5,705 bases of DNA. Source: Planctomycetota bacterium. GTDB lineage: Bacteria > Planctomycetota > Brocadiia > Brocadiales > Brocadiaceae. Below are positions 1 through 5,213 of the stretch, piece after piece (position 1 is the stretch's first letter; every line of letters starts with the position of its first letter). The stretch covers positions 1-5,705 of the forward strand of contig JAHFOW010000188.1 in NCBI GenBank assembly GCA_023261465.1, read 5' to 3'. The notes below the pieces were generated by a model. That model saw only the letters and a list, made by a program, of their open reading frames with translations. It made no database searches and was not told the DNA's origin. Both the position numbers and the translations under genes were made by a program.

Positions 1-1
1 G

Positions 2-109
2 AGACCCCAGAAGGCAACGGATTCGGAGATGGTAGAAAATGGAGTATTGCTCAGATACAAAGGGAACGACCTTGTGGGAATAACTATTTTAGATGCCTCT
101 AAAAGGTGA
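2..109 (+). CDS. DUF2283 family protein, C-terminal part (5' end outside window)
   Basis: This frame is open from the left edge and encodes 35 residues before a TGA at 107-109. The tail reads ENGVLLRYKGNDLVGITILD and then ASKR. This is the typical end of small DUF2283 proteins: a short beta-hairpin with a G-D/N-LVGIEILDASKR finish. The family is usually about 60-75 residues, so roughly half is visible here. The biochemical function of DUF2283 is not established. As I recall, its genes often sit beside small DUF4258-type genes in toxin-antitoxin-like pairs, but no partner can be seen here. The first few visible residues (RPQKATDSEM) fit the family less well, so I cannot tell whether the upstream part is intact. 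The methyltransferase remnant begins 14 nt downstream. Confidence 0.6.
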   Translation, partial: RPQKATDSEMVENGVLLRYKGNDLVGITILDASKR

Positions 110-123
110 AAGTGAACGACACA

Positions 124-463
124 ATGGTCAGGCTTAATGAACACGATATAAAATATTTAATAGAAAGATTGCAGAAAGGCGAGTCTGTCCCCGAAAGACT
201 ACAAATATAAACTCTTTCCAATAAAGCAAAAGGAATATGAGATTGTTTATGCTGGCAAGATGAGGAATGAAGATATTCTTGCCAATGAGGACGGCGTTTT
301 CCCTGTGCCTCTGCAGATAGAAAAGTTCTTTAACGGAGAAGACTACCCAGCAAGCGAAAATGACTGGCGAAATATGGTTGTTTTTGGTGATAACCTGCAA
401 TTTCTAAAGACTGTTTATGAGAACAGAGACTCTTTGATAAAAAATAAGCGTTCCTGTTCATAG
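124..463 (+). pseudogene. N-terminal remnant of an adenine-specific (type III Mod-like) DNA methyltransferase, frameshifted and truncated
   Basis: An ATG at 124 opens a frame reading MVRLNEHDIKYLIERLQKGE and then SVPE, which stops at 208-210. The homology continues in the +2 frame from about position 197 (DYKYKLFPIKQKEYEIVYAG) through KMRNEDILANEDG, VFPVPLQIEKFF, DDW-like NDWRNMVVFGDNLQFLK and VYENRDSLIKNK, ending at a TAG at 461-463. Removing one A from the AAA run at 194-196 joins the two parts as ...SVPEDYKYK..., so this is a single-base frameshift. The order KMRxEDILANEDG, WRNMVxFGDNLQFLK, YEN is how I remember the N-terminus of site-specific N6-adenine methyltransferases of the Mod type. 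In intact members the catalytic DPPF/DPPY motif follows soon after. Here homology stops near 446 before that motif, so no active enzyme is possible. An ATG at 260 in the second frame could only give a 67-residue stub. Confidence 0.72.
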
Positions 464-521
464 TAACAAGGATTTGAAATTAGGCTTGTTAAATGTTGAA
501 ATTCAGGAAAACGAGTTGTGA
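444..521 (+). pseudogene. C-terminal remnant resembling a HicA/YcfA-family mRNA interferase toxin
   Basis: In frame 3, overlapping the end of the methyltransferase stub, the translation is ISVPVHSNKDLKLGLLN followed by VEIQENEL and a TGA at 519-521. HicA/YcfA toxins (double-stranded-RNA-binding fold, ribosome-independent mRNA cleavage) characteristically end with a strand 'xxVPVHxxKDLKxGTLxxIL' and a short helix. The match to VPVHSNKDLKLGLL is good. The catalytic His of HicA lies upstream in the N-terminal half (G-S-H motif), which is absent here. No start codon with a ribosome binding site precedes it, and no HicB antitoxin follows. The switch from methyltransferase to HicA-like sequence within a few bases near 444-450 suggests a deletion that fused two genes. 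The family call rests on about 15 residues. Confidence 0.45.
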
Positions 522-578
522 TGAAGATTAATCAAGGAAGTTGATTTCCGGAAGCATTTCTTTAGTGGTAAAAAAATT

Positions 579-905
579 ATGGCAGACGTTCATAATAAGA
601 AAACCAGAAGTTATAATATGTCCATGATCCGGAGCAAGGACACAAAACCGGAAATCATTGTCAGAAAATTCCTTTTTAGGAACGGTTTCAGATATAAACT
701 TCATGATAAAACTTTACCTGGCAAGCCAGACCTTGTTTTTCCAAAATATAATACGGCTATATTTATCCATGGTTGTTTCTGGCATGGGCATGAGGGGTGT
801 AAATATTTTGTAGTACCCAAGACAAGGACAAAATGGTGGCTTGAGAAGATTAACCGTAATAAACAGCTTGATTTGAAAATACAGGAAAATTATAACAATA
901 TTTGA
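579..905 (+). CDS. vsr: Very short patch repair endonuclease (Vsr), C-terminally truncated
   Basis: The 108-residue product begins MADVHNKKTRSYNM, nearly the canonical Vsr start, so the ATG at 579 is the right start even though its ribosome binding site is weak. Vsr nicks 5' of the T in T:G mismatches left by deamination of 5-methylcytosine. By alignment with remembered E. coli Vsr I see the metal-binding and catalytic residues E25 and D51 (PGKPDLVF), H69 (HGCFWHGH), D98 (counterpart of D97), the intercalating F67/W68 and W87, and zinc ligands C66, H71 and C74. The gene stops after KIQENYNNI. The family normally runs 130-155 residues and ends with a G-W-V-V-WEC motif. The Cys of that motif (E. 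coli C117) is the fourth zinc ligand and is missing, so folding or activity is doubtful. No cytosine-5 methyltransferase, the usual partner, is present. The NUDIX gene starts 10 nt downstream. Confidence 0.85.
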   Translation: MADVHNKKTRSYNMSMIRSKDTKPEIIVRKFLFRNGFRYKLHDKTLPGKPDLVFPKYNTAIFIHGCFWHGHEGCKYFVVPKTRTKWWLEKINRNKQLDLKIQENYNNI

Positions 906-915
906 AATTTCATTC

Positions 916-1320
916 ATGAAACATATTCAAGTCGCTTGTGCAATTATTGAGAAGGAAGGGAAAGTTCTTTCTACCCAGAGGAGCAAATCTATGAGTTTGC
1001 CGCTAAAATGGGAACTCCCTGGTGGCAAGATTAATAACGGGGAAAGCCTTATAGAATGTCTCAAGCGCGAATTGCAAGAAGAATTAGGTATAGAAGCTGC
1101 TATAGGCCATCCTCTTCCTCCTATAACGCACAACTACCAAACATTTATAGTAACACTTCATCCGTTTATCTGTACAATCATTGCCGGTGAAATCACGCTT
1201 CGTGAACATGCAGCACTTGCTTGGTTAACTCCCATGGAATTTCATATTCTCGACTGGGCAGAAGCAGACGTGCCAGTGATACAGTTATATCGGGAATTTC
1301 TCAAGACTCATCAAGGGTGA
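916..1320 (+). CDS. NUDIX hydrolase, MutT/NudG-type (deoxy)nucleoside triphosphate pyrophosphohydrolase
   Basis: This is a complete 134-residue protein, the usual length for MutT-type enzymes, which hydrolyse modified or non-canonical NTPs to NMP and pyrophosphate. The Nudix box is perfect: G37 x5 E43 x7 R51-E52-L-x-E55-E56-x-G58-I59. Upstream are the strand VACAIIEKEGKVLSTQRS and the LPLKWELPGGK segment. The C-terminal part, REHAALAWLTPMEF then EADVPVI, resembles E. coli NudG (HEHQALVWCSPEE then PADIPLL). D118 occupies the position where MutT has Asn119, the residue that reads 8-oxoguanine. A NudG-like pyrimidine substrate such as 5-methyl-dCTP is therefore at least as plausible as 8-oxo-dGTP (inference). 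The ATG at 916 fits the family start (MKHIxVACAIIE). No good Shine-Dalgarno is visible, so coupling to vsr translation is possible. The helicase gene follows after only 1-7 nt, which points to one operon. Confidence 0.9.
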   Translation: MKHIQVACAIIEKEGKVLSTQRSKSMSLPLKWELPGGKINNGESLIECLKRELQEELGIEAAIGHPLPPITHNYQTFIVTLHPFICTIIAGEITLREHAALAWLTPMEFHILDWAEADVPVIQLYREFLKTHQG

Positions 1321-1330
1321 CGTGTTAATG
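1311..1330 (+). promoter_or_regulatory. Ribosome binding site and alternative starts for the helicase gene
   Basis: AAGGG at 1313-1317 lies inside the last codons of the NUDIX gene. Two in-frame starts follow: GTG at 1322 (4 nt after AAGGG) and ATG at 1328 (10 nt after). Neither spacing is ideal, so the start is undecided by two codons. The GTG gives MLMHYYRH and the ATG gives MHYYRH. Either way, translation of the two genes is probably coupled. Confidence 0.5.
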
Positions 1331-4300
1331 CATTACTATCGCCACAACAAGATCGATTCCCTTCCCGCAGGCATCTATGACGCACTGCTCGATGAAAGAC
1401 TGAGAGATACCCTTAAGTCCCACCCTGAGGTGCGAGCAGTTTTGTCCAAGCTTGATCCAGAGGAACAGCCTACACGCTATGCTGCATTCATTGCTAAAGT
1501 GATTGAACAGGCGCTGCGACAGGAGGATAATCCTGAGGTACGCTTTGCCCTTTGTAACCGATTGATTGACCTTATATCAGATGATGCAAAAAGAATCCAC
1601 TTTAAAAAACTGCGGCTTGTGCAGGGTCAAGCGTCTGTATTAGAAGAGATTACGCCGTCTCATTATGCACAGCAAGGCATTCCACGTCCAGTAACCCCCC
1701 TCGTCGAAAGCAGTTTGTTTACTGGTTCGCCTCACGAACCTCAGCTTTCCCATGAATTGCTTCAAGAGATGCGCTCTGCTGATGGAGTGGATATACTGGT
1801 TTCTTTCATTAAGTGGTCAGGGTTACGTCTTCTGATGCCTGCCTTTGAGGATCTTCTAATGCGTAATGTTCCTGTAAGGGTCATTACTACCTCGTATATG
1901 GGTGTGTCAGATCCTCCTGCGGTGGAGTGGCTGGCAAAGCAATCAAACGTAGAGGTAAGAGTATCTTATGATACTGACAGAACGCGATTACACGCCAAGG
2001 CATATCATTTTCTCCGCAAGTCTGGCTTCTCTACGGCCTACATCGGATCGGCCAATATATCACACGCTGCAATAACGAGTGGACTTGAGTGGAATCTCAA
2101 GATAACAGCCCAGGATATGCCACATATACTCAACAAGTTCTGCGCAGAGTTTGAAACATATTGGAACAGTCGAGAGTTTGTTCGATTTGATCCTGATAAT
2201 CCCCGCCCACTACGTGAGGCGATACAGCATGCCCGTAATCCGAGAACTCAACTTCCAATAGCTTTTTTCGACCTTCGCCCCCACCCCTTTCAGGAGCGCA
2301 TTCTCGACGCGCTAGAATCAGATCGTAATATTCACGGTCACTGGCGTAACCTTATCATTGCTGCCACGGGCACGGGAAAAACAATCATCGCGGCCTTTGA
2401 TTTCAAGCGTTTCTTTAAAATACGCCATAGTCAGGTACGGATCCTATTTGTTGCGCATCGGCGAGAAATTCTTGAGCAGGCTATAGCCACCTTTAGAAAT
2501 GTACTGCGCATCGCTGATTTTGGGGAACTTCTCGTTGGCCCGTTTCAAGCCGTTCGCATGGACCATTTGTTTTGTTCGGTGGACATGCTGAAAAGCCGTA
2601 GGCTGTGGGAGCAAGTTAACAAAGATTTCTACGATTACATCGTTATTGATGAAGCGCATCACGGCCCGGCAGAGAGTTATCGCCCCATCTTTGACCATTT
2701 TAACCCTCGTATATTGCTTGGTCTGACAGCGACACCTGAGCGTATGGATGGAAGAAGTGTGGCTGCTGATTTTGGAAATCGGTTTGCGGCAGAAATTCGA
2801 TTGCCGGAAGCACTTGAGGAAAAATTACTTTGCCCATTTCATTACTTTGGTGTTACCGACCCCGTACCTATCGATGAAGACAAATTTTGGAAAAATGGTA
2901 AATATGACATCCAAGAACTTGAAAACGTCTATACCGGTGCCCATATTTTGGCTAAACAACGCCTTGATGCCATACTCAAGGCCCTCCTGCGCTACGAACC
3001 TGATTTATCTCTCGTAAGATGTATTGGATTTTGTGTATCAGTCAAGCACGCGAAATACATGGCACAAATGTTCAACGACCGTGGGATTTCGTCCGCTGTT
3101 CTTATAGGAGAGACAAACGATGAGGAGCGAACTGCTCTTTTGCGGGATTTCAAAGAGGGTAAACTGGCTTTCCTGTTTACCCGCGATGTGCTCAATGAGG
3201 GGTTTGATGTCCCTGATGTGAATACCGTTTTATTTTTAAGACCAACGGAAAGTCTCACTGTGTTTTTGCAGCAGTTGGGCCGAGGGTTACGCCACGCGCC
3301 TGGGAAGGATTGTCTAACTGTTATTGATTTTGTTGGGCAAGCTCATAGGCGTTATCGCATCGATTTAAAGCTGAAAGCGTTATTACCAAAACATCGCTTT
3401 GCCATTGATCGAGAAGTTGAACTCAATTTCCCTCATCTCCCGGCAGGATGTTCCATTCAACTCGACCGTCTTGCACGAGAATATGTCCTTACAAACATCC
3501 GTGAGAATTTACGAAATCTTGCTGTTCAAATTCCAGAGCGTTTGCAAACCTTTGAGAGTGAATCAAGGTTGCCTCTCACTTTTTGTAACTTCGTACGTTA
3601 CCATGAATATGAACCTGATATGCTACTTGTAAGAGAAACATGGTCAGGTTGGAAAGCTAAGGCTCGCCTCGTACCACCACCACTGGATACAGACATCGTT
3701 CAGCTCAAGGATGCTCTTCTGAGGGCTGCCTTTACAACTGGCCATAGAGAAATCACTCGGCTACGTCAGATTGTGGCAAAACTCCGGCAAGGCGATTTTT
3801 CAGGGGCAATATCTGTAGCTGGTGAAGCTATCATGTCTGTTCATTACCGATTGTGGGGGAAGCCGGGCGCAAAACTTGGAATCATGACTATTGAGGATTC
3901 ATTTAAACGACTTGCTGGCAACCCATCTGTACTTGCTGATCTGGACGAAATTCTCGAATGGGCAGCTACAGATACACGGATCAGCGGGATTCCTGCAGAT
4001 TTACCCTTCCCATGCACATTTGAACTTCATGCGCAGTATAGCAACGTGGATATCAAGGCTACGCTTGGGCAGGCAACACTCGAATCTGCTGGTCAAACGG
4101 GTGTCGGTGTTCTGCACTTCAGAGATGTAAAGGCATACGTTCTGCTTATCACATTCCAGAAGACAGAGCGTGAATTCTCCCCGAGCACCATGTATGCAGA
4201 TTATCCTATTAGCCGAGAACTATTGCACTGGGAATCACAGTCGAACACCACACAAGATAGCGAGACTGGCCAGAATCTAATTCATTGTAAAGAGCGTGGC

Positions 4301-4480
4301 TATACTATTCTGTTATTTGTCCGAGATGTGAAGAAAAGAAATGGGGTTACTGTCCCATTTGTATACTTGGGATCTGTTGATCTTGTCAATTATGAAAGTG
4401 AACGACCTATCAAAGTTATTTGGAGATTACGACACCCTATGCCGGCAGAGATGTATGAGGAAAACCGCCGTGGCGGATGA
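1322..4480 (+). CDS. PLD-type nuclease / SF2 DEAH helicase / DUF3427 multidomain protein
   Basis: This is an intact 1,052-residue, apparently cytoplasmic protein with no signal peptide or membrane segment. Residues 1-120 are helical and unassigned. Residues ~125-290 form a phospholipase-D-like domain with one HxK site (H224-A-K226), then IGSANIS (242-247) and LEW (255-257). A single such half-site usually needs dimerisation for nuclease activity. Residues ~315-680 are a superfamily 2 helicase: Walker A AATGTGKT (347-354), DEAH (443-446), TAT (469-471), motif V TRDVLNEGFDVPDV (620-633) and motif VI QQLGRGLR (650-657). The C-terminus (~800-1045) matches DUF3427 as I remember it, with FSPSTMYADYPIS (952-964), LHWESQS (968-974), a TGQ turn (982-984) and VIWRL (1032-1036). 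Proteins of this layout are known from bacterial genomes, and I recall NUDIX neighbours or fusions. A role in defence or DNA repair is inferred. The gene looks undamaged, unlike most of its neighbours. Confidence 0.92.
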   Translation: MLMHYYRHNKIDSLPAGIYDALLDERLRDTLKSHPEVRAVLSKLDPEEQPTRYAAFIAKVIEQALRQEDNPEVRFALCNRLIDLISDDAKRIHFKKLRLVQGQASVLEEITPSHYAQQGIPRPVTPLVESSLFTGSPHEPQLSHELLQEMRSADGVDILVSFIKWSGLRLLMPAFEDLLMRNVPVRVITTSYMGVSDPPAVEWLAKQSNVEVRVSYDTDRTRLHAKAYHFLRKSGFSTAYIGSANISHAAITSGLEWNLKITAQDMPHILNKFCAEFETYWNSREFVRFDPDNPRPLREAIQHARNPRTQLPIAFFDLRPHPFQERILDALESDRNIHGHWRNLIIAATGTGKTIIAAFDFKRFFKIRHSQVRILFVAHRREILEQAIATFRNVLRIADFGELLVGPFQAVRMDHLFCSVDMLKSRRLWEQVNKDFYDYIVIDEAHHGPAESYRPIFDHFNPRILLGLTATPERMDGRSVAADFGNRFAAEIRLPEALEEKLLCPFHYFGVTDPVPIDEDKFWKNGKYDIQELENVYTGAHILAKQRLDAILKALLRYEPDLSLVRCIGFCVSVKHAKYMAQMFNDRGISSAVLIGETNDEERTALLRDFKEGKLAFLFTRDVLNEGFDVPDVNTVLFLRPTESLTVFLQQLGRGLRHAPGKDCLTVIDFVGQAHRRYRIDLKLKALLPKHRFAIDREVELNFPHLPAGCSIQLDRLAREYVLTNIRENLRNLAVQIPERLQTFESESRLPLTFCNFVRYHEYEPDMLLVRETWSGWKAKARLVPPPLDTDIVQLKDALLRAAFTTGHREITRLRQIVAKLRQGDFSGAISVAGEAIMSVHYRLWGKPGAKLGIMTIEDSFKRLAGNPSVLADLDEILEWAATDTRISGIPADLPFPCTFELHAQYSNVDIKATLGQATLESAGQTGVGVLHFRDVKAYVLLITFQKTEREFSPSTMYADYPISRELLHWESQSNTTQDSETGQNLIHCKERGYTILLFVRDVKKRNGVTVPFVYLGSVDLVNYESERPIKVIWRLRHPMPAEMYEENRRGG

Positions 4481-4498
4481 TCTTCCGTATTGGAATGA

Positions 4499-4846
4499 AT
4501 TGGGTATCTTTTTTATAAAGGCATTTGGGTTACTCATACTCTGAAATGTTATAGAGAAGATAGTTCTGAATATATCCCTGGAGGCAGCAAAGGTGGTCAT
4601 AACTCGACAATCTCAAGTGAAAAAGAAGTTATCGAATTCTGCATGAACAAAGGTTTCAAAGGGTGGTTTGAATTGTCCAAATGGCTTAAGGATCGGAATT
4701 TCTTGACCCCAAAGGCACGCAGTCAGTGCTTCAATATGGGCAACTTTCTCCAGAAGGGAAAAGAACCGTCTCTTGCGTTGAGCATTCCTTGTAAAAGAAC
4801 TTGGATAGAAGCAGAAATTCGGAGATGGAATTATGGTCATGAATAG
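4499..4846 (+). pseudogene. C-terminal fragment of an unrecognised protein
   Basis: A frame open from 4499 to a TAG at 4844-4846 encodes about 115 residues. The first ATG, at 4643, would give only 67 residues and has no convincing ribosome binding site. Protein-like sequence starts well before that ATG, around 4541, with YREDSSEYIPGGSKGGHN and then SSEKEVIEFCMNKGFKGWFE. After it come LSKWLKDRNFLTPKARSQ, GNFLQKGKEPSLALS and CKRTWIEAEIRRWNY. The composition (W, K, E, helical, no low complexity) looks like the helical C-terminal domain of a larger protein that has lost its 5' part. I do not recognise the family. The tail is loosely reminiscent of C-terminal helical regions in some defence-associated proteins, but I would not name one. 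It starts within 20 bp of the helicase stop, so the missing 5' part was probably removed by the event that brought the two together. Confidence 0.5.
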
Positions 4847-5083
4847 TAAATGAATATTACCCGAAACCGACGTCTGATTACCTTAAACAACCATTGGACT
4901 ACAGTGTTTCTGAAATTTAGTATACAATTGGCCTGGGAGGATTAGCTGGAGAAGTATTTGAAAACGTTCCATTAGAAAAATGTTTGTTTATTATTTCAGA
5001 TTTTTAAAATTGATTTAAGTCTTTTAAATAAGGAACAATTTATTGAATATTGCCTGAATCCTGCAAAACAACTAAGATCAATA

Positions 5084-5102
5084 ATTGGCAATAATTGCCA
5101 AT
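5084..5102. repeat. Perfect 19-bp palindrome, candidate operator
   Basis: The sequence ATTGGCAAT-A-ATTGCCAAT has two 9-bp arms that are exact reverse complements around a single central A. The one-base centre suits a dimeric protein-binding site better than an RNA hairpin. It lies 14 bp upstream of a TATAAT hexamer and 108 bp upstream of the AlbA_2 gene start. It also overlaps the end of the decayed reading frame, so chance cannot be excluded. Confidence 0.45.
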
Positions 5103-5121
5103 CAGAGATTTTGAGTATAAT
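5095..5121 (+). promoter_or_regulatory. Possible sigma-70 promoter for the AlbA_2 gene
   Basis: A consensus -10 hexamer TATAAT is at 5116-5121. TTGCCA at 5095-5100 could be the -35, but the 15-bp spacer is shorter than the usual 16-18. The putative -35 is half of the palindrome at 5084-5102, so a repressor bound there would block it. A transcript would have a leader of about 80 nt before the TTG start. AT-rich sequence makes TATAAT cheap, so confidence is limited. Confidence 0.35.
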
Positions 5122-5199
5122 AATAGTTTAGCCAAAATAGAGGCTCGAAGATGATTTAATTTTCAGTTTGTTGTTTACGAGTTATTAGTTTTTCAAACC

Positions 5200-5213
5200 G
5201 GAGAAGTGTTTTG
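5200..5213 (+). promoter_or_regulatory. Shine-Dalgarno deciding a TTG start
   Basis: GGAGA at 5200-5204 is followed 6 nt later by TTG at 5211-5213, in frame with the AlbA_2 protein. No in-frame ATG occurs near this position, and the sequence upstream of TTG (SFSNRRSV) does not look like family sequence, so TTG is the best start. Confidence 0.55.

Larger units (their letters stand above)
4843..5131 (+). pseudogene. Decayed coding sequence, possibly MazG-like at its start
   Basis: Most of the interval between the previous fragment and the gene at 5211 carries a broken reading frame. Frame 1 reads NEYYPKPTSDYLKQPLDYSV then SEI, a TAG stop at 4918-4920, then YTIGLGGLAGEVFENVPLEK and CLFIISDF, ending at a TAA at 5005-5007. 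Dropping one T from the TTTTT run at 5001-5005 continues the protein in frame 3 as KIDLSLLNKEQFIEYCLNPAK and on to a TAG at 5129-5131. The segment Y-x-x-GLGGLAGEVFENV resembles the first helix of MazG-type nucleotide pyrophosphohydrolases (GLAGEAGEVAE). However, one acidic residue of the motif is Leu here, and the second ExxD half of the active site is not visible. The family name is a weak guess. That this is damaged coding sequence rather than neutral spacer is somewhat better supported. Confidence 0.3.

Noticed and set aside
107..120. 14-bp sequence TGAAAGTGAACGAC repeated at 4393-4406
   Set aside because: The second copy is inside DUF3427 coding sequence and there is no further similarity around either copy. 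Chance is the simplest explanation.
134..400. 88-codon minus-strand frame opposite the methyltransferase remnant
   Set aside because: No family-like sequence. The opposite strand encodes clear methyltransferase sequence.
546..553. TTCCGGAA palindrome upstream of vsr
   Set aside because: Only 8 bp, with no promoter elements around it; too short to support a site.
4465..4476. CCGCC-GT-GGCGG inverted repeat at the helicase 3' end as a terminator
   Set aside because: The loop is only 2 nt (or a 4-bp stem with 4-nt loop), it lies inside the coding sequence, and no T tract follows.
4341..4544. 67-codon frame overlapping the helicase end (ends in ADDLPYWNELGIFF)
   Set aside because: Mostly the shadow of DUF3427 in another frame. 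The last codons could belong to the following fragment, but I could not join them convincingly.
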